In this document: piece after piece, positions 17,728 to 27,136 of the stretch
Layout of the letters: each line of letters opens with the position of its first letter
Numbering within the stretch: position 1 is the first letter of the stretch
Assembly: GCF_000725385.1 (NCBI RefSeq)
Contig: NZ_CP008884.1
Location: 4,092,001-4,156,000 of the forward strand
Length of the DNA: 64,000 bases
Origin: Dyella japonica A8
GTDB taxonomy: Bacteria > Pseudomonadota > Gammaproteobacteria > Xanthomonadales > Rhodanobacteraceae
Direction of reading: 5' to 3'
The notes under the pieces: model-generated
Seen by the model: only the letters and a program-made list of their open reading frames with translations
The model's database searches: none
Told to the model about the DNA's origin: nothing
Program-made: the position numbers and the translations under genes

Positions 17728-18456
17728 ATGGCGACGCTGTTCATTTCGGACCTGCACCTGGACGACAGCCGTCCCGAGATCACGCACTTGTTCGAGGCTT
17801 TCCTCGCCAGTGACGAGGCAAGATCCGCCGACGCCGTCTACATCCTCGGCGACCTGGTCGAAGCATGGGTTGGCGACGACGATGACGCCGAACTCCCGAC
17901 CCGCATCGCGCGCGCCACGAAGGCGCTCAGCGAGCACGGGGTGCCGGTTTACTTCATCGTGGGCAACCGCGATTTCCTGATCGGCAAGGACTTCGCCGGG
18001 CGTGCCGGCTTCACCCTGCTCGACGACGGTACCGTGCACGAGCTATACGGCCGCCCCACCCTGCTGATGCACGGCGACGTACTGTGCACCGATGACCTTG
18101 CCTACCAGGCGCTGCGCAAGCAGGTGCGCTCACCGGAGTGGCAGGCGCAGGTCCTGGCCATGCCGCTGACCGCGCGCCGTGCGCTTGCCGCCCAGGCGCG
18201 CGCAGACAGCAAGGCGCATACGAGCAGCACCATGGAAACCATCATGGACGTCAATGCCGGGGCTGTGGCGGACGCCATGCACCAGGGCGGCGTTACCCGA
18301 CTCATCCACGGCCACACGCACCGCCCCGCCATCCATCGCTTCGAGCTGGACGGCCAGCCGGCCGAACGCATCGTGCTGGGCGACTGGTACGAGCAGGGCT
18401 CCGTGCTGCGGGTTACGCCGGACGGCGTTGAACTGCAAGGGCTCGCGCTGCACTGA
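17728..18456 (+). CDS. lpxH: UDP-2,3-diacylglucosamine diphosphatase
   Basis: This 242-aa metallophosphoesterase hydrolyses UDP-diacylglucosamine to lipid X in lipid A synthesis at the inner membrane. Metal-site motifs are ISDLHLDDSRP, ILGDLVEAW, VGNRDFLIG, MHGDVLCTDD and HGHTHRPAIH, all as in LpxH. It follows the cyclophilin gene by 6 bp; cyclophilin-lpxH neighbours are common in gammaproteobacteria. A shared terminator at 18465 separates it from the convergent YajG-like gene. Confidence 0.95.
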   Translation: MATLFISDLHLDDSRPEITHLFEAFLASDEARSADAVYILGDLVEAWVGDDDDAELPTRIARATKALSEHGVPVYFIVGNRDFLIGKDFAGRAGFTLLDDGTVHELYGRPTLLMHGDVLCTDDLAYQALRKQVRSPEWQAQVLAMPLTARRALAAQARADSKAHTSSTMETIMDVNAGAVADAMHQGGVTRLIHGHTHRPAIHRFELDGQPAERIVLGDWYEQGSVLRVTPDGVELQGLALH

Positions 18457-18464
18457 TCGCGAAC

Positions 18465-18492
18465 GATCGCCCGCCATCTGTGGCGGGCGATC
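18465..18492. terminator. Bidirectional hairpin between lpxH and the YajG-like gene
   Basis: A perfect 12-bp stem (GATCGCCCGCCA / TGGCGGGCGATC, loop TCTG) lies between two converging genes. Confidence 0.75.
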
Positions 18493-18506
18493 ATCGGCGC
18501 GTGGCG

Positions 18507-19094
18507 TCAGTGCACCTGCAACGCGTTGTGGAAGCCCTGGCTGTTGAGCATGCTGTTGCTCAGCTTCAGCACGGCGTTGGACAAGGTTTCGTAGTAGTTG
18601 TCCGCCTTGTAGGAGCGGCCGAAGTTGGTCGCGCCGCCACCGGCCACACCCTGCCACAGCACCTTGCCCGTTGCATTGGTCAGCGTGACGTAGAGCGTAA
18701 TGTTGCCCACGTACTGATCGGTCTCGTTGACGAAGAAGTCGCGGATCTCGCCCGAGACGACGACGTCACCGCCCGTGTCGACCACGTTGATGCCCGCCTT
18801 GCCGAAGGTCTCTTTCACGTGATCCGTCAGGAACGCCGCCACGCTGTCCTTCGTGGTCACCTGGCGCACCGGATCCTTTTCATGGTTTTCGGCGATCAGC
18901 GCGGGATCCTTGCGCGCATCGGTGAAACCGTTGAACTGCACTTTCACATGGCCGATGCCGTTCAGATCGATCGCGCCGAACTCCGCGAAGCTCTGCGTCG
19001 GCGACCACACCAGCGGAATGTTGCTCAGGTTCTTTGAAGCCATGGCACTGCCGGATGCGGCCAGCAACGCCACGAACACAAAACGCTTCAACAT
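18507..19094 (-). CDS. YajG-like exported protein of unknown function
   Basis: This 195-aa protein begins with a signal peptide (LKRFVFVALLAASGSAMA-SK) but has no lipobox Cys, so it should be soluble in the periplasm rather than a lipoprotein. The middle (ASVAAFLTDHVKE-like helix, then GGDVVVSGEIRDFFVNETD, ITLYVTLTNATGKVLWQG) resembles the YajG/LptE-like fold of proteins with a C-terminal helix in which newly made strands build a small sheet. Function is unknown. GGGGATATCGATG precedes the start, with GGGG as a weak ribosome site. It converges with lpxH. Confidence 0.7.
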   Translation of the reverse strand: MLKRFVFVALLAASGSAMASKNLSNIPLVWSPTQSFAEFGAIDLNGIGHVKVQFNGFTDARKDPALIAENHEKDPVRQVTTKDSVAAFLTDHVKETFGKAGINVVDTGGDVVVSGEIRDFFVNETDQYVGNITLYVTLTNATGKVLWQGVAGGGATNFGRSYKADNYYETLSNAVLKLSNSMLNSQGFHNALQVH

Positions 19095-19210
19095 CGATAT
19101 CCCCTTTCCATGTTTCGATGATGTCAGCGGACGCCTCTGCGTCCGCGCGGCCCGGTGGCGGGCCGCCGCGCATTCTAGTGGAGGATGCGACCTGCACCCG
19201 CATGCTCCGC

Positions 19211-19242
19211 AAAAAAACCGGCTGCCACGAAGGCAGCCGGTG
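19211..19242 (-). terminator. Intrinsic terminator of the YXWGXW-repeat gene
   Basis: On the minus strand a stem ACCGGCTGCC / GGCAGCCGGT is followed by seven T. It begins about 30 bp after the gene's stop. Confidence 0.92.
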
Positions 19243-19272
19243 CACTTTCAGACAACGCTAACGCTGCGACCG

Positions 19273-20523
19273 TCAGTGGTGGTCGTCAGACCCGCCATGG
19301 TGCGGCTGGGCCTGCTCATGCGGCTGGGGTTGCGGGTGAGGCGCAGGCGCCGGGCGAGGTGCCTGTGCGTGATAGGACGGCGGGGGCGCGTGGTATTGAG
19401 GTGCCGGTTCACGAAATGCCGGTTCCGGCGCGCGGTTCTGGGGCGCCGCTGCGCGGTACTGCGGTGCCGGTTCGCGGTTTTGATAGGCAGGCTCCGGGCG
19501 CTGCGCATGCGGCGCGTACGAGGGCTGCGGGCTGCTGCCCGCGTGATAGCCACCGCCCGGGTTCGACGGCTCGCGCGTGTAGCCGGCATGGCTCTCGGCT
19601 GGCGCGTAGTTGTTGGTGTGCGCGCCACCCGGGGCATTCATCGAACCATTGTTGTGAGGCGCGAAACCCGACGAATGCAGTGCCATGGAGTCGCGCGGCT
19701 GTGGTGCTGGCACGCTGGTGCGCTGCTCGCCCATCGCGGCCGGCATCGGCCGTCCCTGCGCACCATGTGCCGCAGCAGCACTCGGATCGTTGAATGCGCC
19801 GGCACGCGGTGTTGCGGCGATGGAAGGCGCTCCGTGATTGAACGAGGCGCGCATGGCTTGGTTCTGGCTCGCCATCGTGCGCTGCTGCTCCTGTGCCGCC
19901 ACCGGCCCGGCGTGCCGCTCACGCGCAAAGGTCTCCTGCTGCGGTGTCGGTCGCGCGGCGATGCCACCCTGACCACCGTTGAAACTCGTCCGGTTCACCG
20001 TGATGTTGTTCACCACCGTGCGGTTGTAGACGTTGGTGATGTGCACGTTCTCGATGCGGTTCACCGAGCGGTTGTAATAGAACGAATTGCCATGCCAGTA
20101 ACCGCCCTCGTAACCGACGCCGGTATAGCCAAAGCCGTAATTGATGCCGCCATAGAAGCCCACGTGCGGGCCCCAATAGCCAACGTGGAAGATGTAGGCG
20201 CTGCCCACCCAGCCCCAATAGCCGGGCGTCCACAGCGCGCCGACGTAGGGCGGCATCACCCACGTACCGGGAACCCAGTAGTAATCATCGCCATCCCAGG
20301 CCCAGTAACCCGGCACCCAGATGTAGCCCGGTGCAGGGATCACCGGTTGCTCGTATACCGGCAGGGGCGGCGGCGGAAAACCGACCGAGATGCCCACGGA
20401 AACGTCTGCGCTTGCGCTCAACGGGACAACCGTCGCCGTGGCCAAGGCCAACGCGACGACCATCGAACGAAGCAGGCCACGATGCAGCCGTGCCCCGCAG
20501 CGATCAGCTTGGATCCTCACCAT
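19273..20523 (-). CDS. YXWGXW-repeat exported protein with long disordered tail
   Basis: This 416-aa protein starts at ATG 20523 (GGAG eight bases before; the frame is open slightly further) and carries a signal sequence (VVALALATATVVPLSASA). The first 150 mature residues repeat aromatic units: PGYWAWDG, PGTWVMPP, PGYWGWVG, VGYWGPHV, GGYWHGNS, the hallmark of YXWGXW-type domains of unknown function. The remaining 250 residues are low-complexity, rich in Pro, Ala, Gln and His, with degenerate REPAPQY units and a His-rich end (PHHGGSDDHH). Likely periplasmic or surface-exposed; the His tail could bind metals. No functional neighbour is evident. Confidence 0.85.
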   Translation of the reverse strand: MVRIQADRCGARLHRGLLRSMVVALALATATVVPLSASADVSVGISVGFPPPPLPVYEQPVIPAPGYIWVPGYWAWDGDDYYWVPGTWVMPPYVGALWTPGYWGWVGSAYIFHVGYWGPHVGFYGGINYGFGYTGVGYEGGYWHGNSFYYNRSVNRIENVHITNVYNRTVVNNITVNRTSFNGGQGGIAARPTPQQETFARERHAGPVAAQEQQRTMASQNQAMRASFNHGAPSIAATPRAGAFNDPSAAAAHGAQGRPMPAAMGEQRTSVPAPQPRDSMALHSSGFAPHNNGSMNAPGGAHTNNYAPAESHAGYTREPSNPGGGYHAGSSPQPSYAPHAQRPEPAYQNREPAPQYRAAAPQNRAPEPAFREPAPQYHAPPPSYHAQAPRPAPAPHPQPQPHEQAQPHHGGSDDHH

Positions 20524-20810
20524 AAAGCTTCTCCCGTGAAGTGGGTCCGTAAGCAAGGTAACGCGGGAGCTGGCGCGAGGTCGTACGTCGTTGCGTCCCC
20601 CAGGTTCGGGAGGGTTCAGCAGCTTGGCTGGGGGGTGAATGGTTTCTTGCGCTGTGCTGTCGGTTCATTGCGTACATGGACTCGCCGGTGGCTTCGTGTG
20701 AAGTGCGCGAGTGGGGGTTGGAAAGCTTTCGGCGAATGCTGGAGCGAACATCAGCGCAGCCGATGGCTCAGAGGGTGAGGCGCAGGATGCGGCGAATAAC
20801 CGGAGCGCTC
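20524..20810. other. Gene-poor spacer upstream of the YXWGXW gene
   Basis: This stretch of 287 bases separates the YXWGXW start from the tRNA-linked repeat array. It must hold the promoter of the minus-strand gene. No convincing ORF, RNA gene or inverted repeat was seen. Confidence 0.6.
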
Positions 20811-21431
20811 GTCCACACTTCTCTCCGGCAGATACGCAGAGCCCCCCCCGCTAGGGGGCTTCGTTGAAGGGCGCGATGACGTGAAGGTTGGGATTGTTCG
20901 GCCCATCCGTGGGCCTCACCCTTCCGCGCCGCGCGCTCCAGGGCCAGCCTGCGGCTGTCCAAATTTGTTCCAGACAAATTTGTCGAACCAGAGGGTTCGT
21001 CCACACCTCTCTCTCCGCCAGATACGCAAAAAGCCCCACTAGGGGGCTTCGTTGGAGGGCGCGATGACGTGAAGGTTGGGATTGTTCGGCCCATCCGTGG
21101 GCCTCACCCTTCCGCGCTGCGTGCTCCAGGGCCAGCCTGCGGCTGTCCAAATTTGTTCCAGACAAATTTGTCGAACCAGAGGGTTCGTCAACTACCTCTC
21201 TCTCCGCAGATACGAGAGCCCCACTAGGGGGCTTCGTTGAAGGCCGCGTTTGCGTGGAGGTTGGGATTGTTCGGCCCATCCGTGGGCCTCACCCTTCCGC
21301 GCTGCGCGCTCCAGGGCCAGCCTGCGGCTGTCCAAATTTGTTCCAGACAAATTTGTCGAACCAGAGGGTTCGTCCACACCTCTCTCTCCGCCAGATACGC
21401 AAAAAGCCCCACTAGGGGCTTTTTGCGTATC
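20811..21431. repeat. Tandem 188-bp repeats carrying an inverted tRNA-Ser 3' end
   Basis: Units start with GTCCACAC-like sequence at 20811, 20999, 21187 and (partial) 21372, with spacings of 188, 188 and 185 bp. Each plus-strand unit contains a tRNA-like end (GAGGGTTCG then CTCTCTCCGCCAGATACG), an AAGCCCC/GGGGCTT hairpin, a GGCCCA/TGGGCC hairpin, and a CAAATTTGT...ACAAATTTG dyad. Copies 1 and 2 share most bases; copy 3 has a changed segment after the hairpin (GGCCGCGTTTGCGTGG). Short minus-strand frames through the array change phase from copy to copy, so they are not genes. Confidence 0.93.
21401..21424 (-). terminator. Intrinsic terminator of tRNA-Ser
   Basis: On the minus strand the stem AAAAAGCCCC / GGGGCTTTTT with a TAGT loop starts 8 bases after the tRNA CCA and ends in five T. 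It is the core of a longer, perfect 32-bp stem (21379-21446) that includes the tRNA 3' end. Confidence 0.85.
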
Positions 21432-21524
21432 TGGCGGAGAGAGAGGGATTCGAACCCTCGATAAGGCTTTTGACCCTATACTCCCTTAGCAGGGGAGCCC
21501 CTTCGGCCTCTCGGGCATCTCTCC
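21432..21524 (-). tRNA. serV: tRNA-Ser (GCU anticodon)
   Basis: The minus strand reads a 7-bp acceptor stem (GGAGAGA / TCTCTCC), discriminator G, and an encoded CCA. The anticodon arm is CTCCC-CTGCTAA-GGGAG with anticodon GCT (reads AGC/AGU). A long variable arm (about 21 nt, TATAGGGTC...) and the T arm GAGGGTTCGAATCCCTC identify a class II serine tRNA. It sits just downstream of csrA, as in many gammaproteobacteria. The 93-base length includes CCA. Confidence 0.97.
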
Positions 21525-21555
21525 GTTTTTCGACCGCATCTCTGCGGAGCCGGCA

Positions 21556-21584
21556 AGGATACTGACCGGCGCGCTCAAGGTAAA
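21556..21584 (-). promoter_or_regulatory. Sigma-70 promoter of tRNA-Ser
   Basis: On the minus strand TTTACC (21579-21584) and TATCCT (21556-21561) are separated by 17 bases and lie about 32 bases before the mature tRNA 5' end. Each hexamer matches 4 of 6 consensus bases. Confidence 0.55.
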
Positions 21585-21598
21585 GCTTTTATCGCCTG

Positions 21599-21805
21599 TC
21601 AGTGTTCGCCAGTGCCGCCGGAGGCGTTGCCATCCGGCTCGTGCTCGTTCTTGATCCGTTGATAGATCTCTTCGCGATGCACGGCAACGTTCTTGGGTGC
21701 GTTAATACCAATGCGCACCTGGTTGCCCTTGACGCCCAGAACGGTAACGGTCACCTCGTCACCGATCATCAAGGTTTCACCGACCCTGCGGGTCAGAATC
21801 AACAT
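21599..21805 (-). CDS. csrA: Carbon storage regulator CsrA/RsmA
   Basis: This 68-aa RNA-binding protein has the canonical sequence start [16 protein letters not shown] and the RNA-contact residues around [12 protein letters not shown]. It binds GGA motifs in mRNA leaders and controls translation and stability. GGAG lies nine bases before ATG 21805; the frame is open upstream but the family start is unambiguous. The order alaS-csrA-tRNA-Ser is conserved in gammaproteobacteria. Confidence 0.97.
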   Translation of the reverse strand: MLILTRRVGETLMIGDEVTVTVLGVKGNQVRIGINAPKNVAVHREEIYQRIKNEHEPDGNASGGTGEH

Positions 21806-22073
21806 GTTTGCCACTCCATGAATACTTTGGTCACAGGCCCACAGACGGTTATGCCTCACCCCTGAGCTTCACCGCCTGAAACAGTTCGACGATTGTACCG
21901 CCGAAGGCCCTACCGCCTTCCCCGGTTTCGATCCACAGACGAGGCATCCCCTGTGATGCCATGTCGGCGACACCGTCGCAACCATCGGTGCCGGCAGTGT
22001 TTGGATACTAGCCGAGCGTCCGATGGCAGTGCAATGCGTAAACGCCAACGGAGTATGGTCAGTTGACCCCCAG

Positions 22074-24710
22074 TCAGGAGGCCAGCCGCTGGCCGATCCA
22101 GCCGGCCAGACCGTCAAGGATGCCCGGCAGCGCCGGCGTGTCCGAACCGCCACCCTGGGCCATGTCCGGGCGGCCACCGCCCTTGCCGTCGATCTGGCTG
22201 GCCACGTGAGCCACCACGTCGCCGGCCTTGACGCGGCCCAGCGCCTTGCCGTTGACGCCGGCCACCAGCGAGACGCGGCCCTCGGCGGCGCCGGCCAGCA
22301 GCACCACGCAATCGGTCAGCTGCTGTTTCAGCTGGTCCATGGCGTCACGCAGGGCCTTGGCGTCCAGGCCTTCCAGGCGGGCGGCGATGATCTTGATGCC
22401 ATCGATGTCCTTGGCCGTGCCGGCCAGGTCGGCCGTGGCCGAGCCGGCGGCCTTGGCGCGCATCGATTCCAGTTCGCGCTCCAGCTTCTTCTGCTTGTCG
22501 AACAGCTGGCGCAGCTTTTCGACAGCGTCGTCTCCGCTGGTCGACAGCAGCTGGGCGAACTCGCCCAGGCGGCGCTCCTCGTCGGCCACGTAGGCCAGCG
22601 CGCCGGCGCCGGTCACCGCCTCGATGCGGCGCACGCCGGAGGCCACGCCGGCCTCGCTGACGATCTTGAACAGGCCGATGTCACCCGTGCGGCCCACGTG
22701 CGTGCCGCCGCAGAGTTCGGTGGAGAACCCACCCATCTTCAACACGCGCACTTCGTCGCCGTATTTCTCGCCAAACAGCGCCATGGCGCCGAACTCGATG
22801 GCGTCGTTGTAACCCATGTGATGCACTTCGGCGGCCTCGTTGCGGCGCACTTCGGCGTTCACGAGCGCCTCGATCTCGCGCAGTTCGTCCGCGCTCATCG
22901 GCTTGAAGTGGGAGAAGTCGAAGCGCAGGCGCTCCGGCGCCACCAGCGAGCCCTTCTGCGTCACGTGCTCGCCCAGCACCTTGCGCAGCGCGGCGTGCAA
23001 CAGGTGCGTGGCGGAGTGGTTCAGCACGATGGCCTGGCGGCGCGTGCCGTCGACGTTGGCGTCGACCACATCGCCCACGCGCAGGGCCTGCTTGCCGTGC
23101 CATTGCCCGGCATGGCCGAAGAACACGCCGCCCATCTTCAGCGTGTCGCCCACGGTAAAGGAACCCGGGGCGCACACCAGCACGCCGGTATCACCGACCT
23201 GGCCACCGGACTCCGCGTAGAACGGGGTGCGATCCAGGATGACAAGGCCTTCCTCGCCATCGTTCAGCTGATCGAGCTGCTTGCCTGCACGCACGATGCC
23301 CACCACCGTGCTGCCCTGGCTGGTCAGCGCCTCGTAGCCGAGGAAGGCCGTCGGCTGCAACTGGCTGGCAAGTTCGGCGGGCATCAGGCCCTTGGCCTCG
23401 AACTTGCCGCCCTTGCGGCTGCGATCCTGCTGTTCTTCCATGGCCTGCTCGAAGCCGTCCATGTCCACCGTCAGGCCGCGCTCGCGCGCGATGTCGGCGG
23501 TCAGGTCGATCGGGAAGCCGTAGGTGTCGTAGAGGCGGAACGCATCGGCGCCGGGAATGCTGCCACTGGCGTTGGCGGCCACGGCGTCGAACAGGCGCAT
23601 GCCGTTCTCCAGCGTCTCGCCAAAGCGGCGCTCTTCCGTGCGCAGCGCGTCTTCCACGAACGCCTGCTTCTGCGCCAGTTCCGGATAGGCCTCGCCCATC
23701 TCCTCCACCAGCGGCTTGACCATCTTCCAGAAGAAATCGCCGCGCACGCCCAGCATCCAGCCGTGGCGCAACGCGCGACGGATGATGCGGCGAAGCACAT
23801 AGCCGCGGCCCTCGTTGGAGGGCAGCACGCCGTCGACGATCAGGAACGAGCAGGCGCGGATGTGGTCGGCGATGACGCGCAGCGACTTGTTGGCCAGATC
23901 CTGGGTGCTGGTCAGTTCGGCCGCCACCTTAATCAGGTGCTGGAACAGGTCGATCTCATAGTTGGAATGCACGTGCTGCAGCACGGCGGCGAGACGCTCC
24001 AGGCCCATGCCGGTGTCCACGCACGGCGCCGGCAGCGGCGACAGCGTGCCGTCGGGCGCGCGATCGAACTGCATGAACACCAGATTCCAGATTTCGATGT
24101 AACGGTCGCCGTCTTCATCGGGCGAACCCGGCGGGCCACCGGCGATTTCCTCGCCGTGGTCGAAGAAGATTTCCGTGCACGGGCCGCAGGGACCGGTATC
24201 GGCCATCTGCCAGAAGTTGTCCGACGCGTACGGCGCGCCCTTGTTGTCGCCAATGCGCACGATGCGCTCGGCCGGCACGCCCACTTCCTTGTTCCAGATG
24301 TCGAAGGCCTCGTCATCGGTGTGGTAGACGGTGACCCAGAGCTTGTCCTTGGGCAGCTTGAAAACGCCGGTCAGCAGCTCCCACGCGAAAGCAATGGCGT
24401 CGCGCTTGAAGTAGTCGCCGAACGACCAATTGCCCAGCATTTCGAAGAAGGTGTGGTGGCGCGCGGTGTAGCCCACCGAATCGAGGTCGTTGTGCTTGCC
24501 GCCGGCACGCAGGCAGCGCTGCACGTCGGCCGCGCGCACGTACGACAGCTTTTCGCTGCCCAGGAACACGTTCTTGAACTGCACCATGCCCGAGTTGGTG
24601 AACAGCAGCGTCGGGTCGCTGGCCGGCACCAGCGAGCTGGACGGCACGATGGTGTGCCCTTTCGAGCGGAAATAGTCGAGGAAGGTCGAGCGGATGTCGG
24701 CGGTTTTCAT
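22074..24710 (-). CDS. alaS: Alanyl-tRNA synthetase
   Basis: This 878-aa class II synthetase charges tRNA-Ala. Visible parts are the catalytic N-terminus ([33 protein letters not shown]), the editing domain with zinc-type motifs [12 protein letters not shown] and [11 protein letters not shown], and the C-Ala domain. ATG 24710 gives the standard [14 protein letters not shown] start; the frame opens 33 bases earlier. It lies between recX and csrA in a conserved gene order. A complementary frame of similar length on the plus strand is a GC-driven shadow. Confidence 0.97.
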   Translation of the reverse strand: MKTADIRSTFLDYFRSKGHTIVPSSSLVPASDPTLLFTNSGMVQFKNVFLGSEKLSYVRAADVQRCLRAGGKHNDLDSVGYTARHHTFFEMLGNWSFGDYFKRDAIAFAWELLTGVFKLPKDKLWVTVYHTDDEAFDIWNKEVGVPAERIVRIGDNKGAPYASDNFWQMADTGPCGPCTEIFFDHGEEIAGGPPGSPDEDGDRYIEIWNLVFMQFDRAPDGTLSPLPAPCVDTGMGLERLAAVLQHVHSNYEIDLFQHLIKVAAELTSTQDLANKSLRVIADHIRACSFLIVDGVLPSNEGRGYVLRRIIRRALRHGWMLGVRGDFFWKMVKPLVEEMGEAYPELAQKQAFVEDALRTEERRFGETLENGMRLFDAVAANASGSIPGADAFRLYDTYGFPIDLTADIARERGLTVDMDGFEQAMEEQQDRSRKGGKFEAKGLMPAELASQLQPTAFLGYEALTSQGSTVVGIVRAGKQLDQLNDGEEGLVILDRTPFYAESGGQVGDTGVLVCAPGSFTVGDTLKMGGVFFGHAGQWHGKQALRVGDVVDANVDGTRRQAIVLNHSATHLLHAALRKVLGEHVTQKGSLVAPERLRFDFSHFKPMSADELREIEALVNAEVRRNEAAEVHHMGYNDAIEFGAMALFGEKYGDEVRVLKMGGFSTELCGGTHVGRTGDIGLFKIVSEAGVASGVRRIEAVTGAGALAYVADEERRLGEFAQLLSTSGDDAVEKLRQLFDKQKKLERELESMRAKAAGSATADLAGTAKDIDGIKIIAARLEGLDAKALRDAMDQLKQQLTDCVVLLAGAAEGRVSLVAGVNGKALGRVKAGDVVAHVASQIDGKGGGRPDMAQGGGSDTPALPGILDGLAGWIGQRLAS

Positions 24711-24794
24711 GCGGCTGGGGAGGACCTGGCGGAATGAGGCCACGTCCGGGGAGCACGGCCTAAGCGACGCCCATCCGCCCCAACAGCGGGGAGG

Positions 24795-25286
24795 TCAGGC
24801 ATCGTCGTCGGCTGCGTCGTCCACGTCGGCGTGGGTAACACTCCGTACTGTGGCGGCGGGAAAGCCCCGACGCAAGAGAAATTGCGCCCGGCGGGCCTTT
24901 TCGTCGCGATCTGGCGCCGATCCGCCGCCAAAACGCCGCCGCAGCTGGGCCAGCGCGCTGGTCTCCCAGTCCACCGCCGCCTCGTCCAGCACGGCCCGGA
25001 TGCGGGCATCGGAGAGCCCGTGGCTCTTCAGTTCGGCCCGCACGCGCATGGGGCCGTAACCCTGCGAGACCCGGCTGCGCACCAGCACCTCGGCAAAGCG
25101 GTCGTCGTCCTGGTAGTGCTGCTCGCCCAGGCGGTCGAGAGCCTCGCCGGCCTCGTCGCCTTCGTAGCCCTTTTGCCGCAGCTTGAGCTTCAGTTCGCGG
25201 CGGGAATGCTCGCGTCGCGCAAGCATGCCCAGCGCCTTGCTGTAGGCGCTGGGTTTGTCTTTCTTGTCGTCGCGATCGCGGGCCAT
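24795..25286 (-). CDS. recX: Regulatory protein RecX
   Basis: This 163-aa protein is a tandem three-helix RecX, with motifs ALGMLARREHSRRELKLKL, LGEQHYQDDDRFAEVLVRSR and GYGPMRVRAELKSHG. RecX binds within the groove of RecA filaments and limits their extension. It sits 101 bp downstream of recA in the same direction, the usual place. A short acidic tail (DVDDAADDDA) closes the protein. Confidence 0.95.
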   Translation of the reverse strand: MARDRDDKKDKPSAYSKALGMLARREHSRRELKLKLRQKGYEGDEAGEALDRLGEQHYQDDDRFAEVLVRSRVSQGYGPMRVRAELKSHGLSDARIRAVLDEAAVDWETSALAQLRRRFGGGSAPDRDEKARRAQFLLRRGFPAATVRSVTHADVDDAADDDA

Positions 25287-25387
25287 GTGCGTGGCCTGCC
25301 CTTGGGCAGGCGGTCAGATCCGCGGCGGCGCCTGTAAGGGGGGCGAAGCGTCCCGCCCGCCCCGCTGCTGCGCCGCCGACACGTCGA

Positions 25388-26422
<1,035 letters not shown>

Positions 26423-26547
26423 CGTCTTGAATCCTGGAGTTGGCAGTGAATGTAGGGGCATGATGCCCGTGGCTGGTCTCACGGGCTAAGAATCGCAGCG
26501 GACGAGTATCCCATACCGGTCAAGCCACCCGGCGGGCGGCGCGGCGC

Positions 26548-27054
26548 TCAATCCGCCAGTGCCTTGAGGACGCCGCTGAGGGCCGCCGACACGGTCTGCC
26601 GGCGCACGGCCTCGCGGTCGCCGTCGAAGTGGAACAGCTGGGCATAGGCATAGCCGCCGCGCCGCTTCCAGCCGATCCAGACGGTGCCGACGGGCTTGTC
26701 GGGCGTGCCGCCGCTGGGCCCGGCAATGCCGGTGACGGCCACTGCCACGCCCGCGCCAAACCGCGACAACGCGCCGGACACCATCTCCAGTGCCGTTTCC
26801 TCGCTCACCGCGCCGGTGCGCTCCAGCGTACGCGGGTTGACGCCCAGCAGCGCCTCCTTGGCTTCGTAGCTGTAGGTGACCACGCCGGCGTCGAACCAGG
26901 CGGAGCTGCCGGGCAGATCGGTCAGGGCCTTGGCGATCCAGCCGCCGGTACAGGACTCGGCAGTCACCATCATCAGGCGCCGCTGCTGGGTGGCGGCAGC
27001 CACCTGTTCGGCCAGTGCCTTGAGCTCGGCATCGGTGGGAACGGACAAGGTCAT
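26548..27054 (-). CDS. pncC: Nicotinamide-nucleotide amidohydrolase PncC (CinA C-terminal type)
   Basis: This 168-aa protein is a stand-alone CinA C-terminal domain: MVTAESCTGGWIAKALTD, GVVTYSYEAKEALLGV, GAVSEETALEMV and VAVTGIAGPSGGTPDKPVGTV. Such enzymes deamidate nicotinamide mononucleotide in pyridine nucleotide salvage. It lies immediately upstream of recA, a common cinA-recA linkage. ATG 27054 is chosen over an earlier in-frame position because it gives the normal N-terminus. Confidence 0.93.
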   Translation of the reverse strand: MTLSVPTDAELKALAEQVAAATQQRRLMMVTAESCTGGWIAKALTDLPGSSAWFDAGVVTYSYEAKEALLGVNPRTLERTGAVSEETALEMVSGALSRFGAGVAVAVTGIAGPSGGTPDKPVGTVWIGWKRRGGYAYAQLFHFDGDREAVRRQTVSAALSGVLKALAD

Positions 27055-27136
27055 CGGGATATCCCTGGGGAGTGGGCGGAGGCCGATCCTTCTACCCTGC
27101 CGGCGCCCGCCCGCCAAGGGCCGCCACCGCCACGGA

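Noticed and set aside
20768..21412. Several minus-strand frames of 60-142 codons within the tRNA-linked repeats
   Set aside because: The repeat length (188 bp) is not a multiple of three, so the frames change from copy to copy and have no conserved start or ribosome site.
20811..21431. CRISPR array
   Set aside because: Units are 188 bp, contiguous and nearly identical over their whole length, with no short repeat/unique spacer pattern and no cas genes nearby.
22023..24737. A long plus-strand open frame (about 900 codons) opposite alaS
   Set aside because: It is the complementary shadow of alaS in a high-GC genome, has no family motifs, and alaS on the minus strand is unambiguous.
26423..26547. 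LexA-binding site upstream of recA
   Set aside because: I found no TTAG-N6-TACTA or CTG-N10-CAG type sequence that I could support in this interval.
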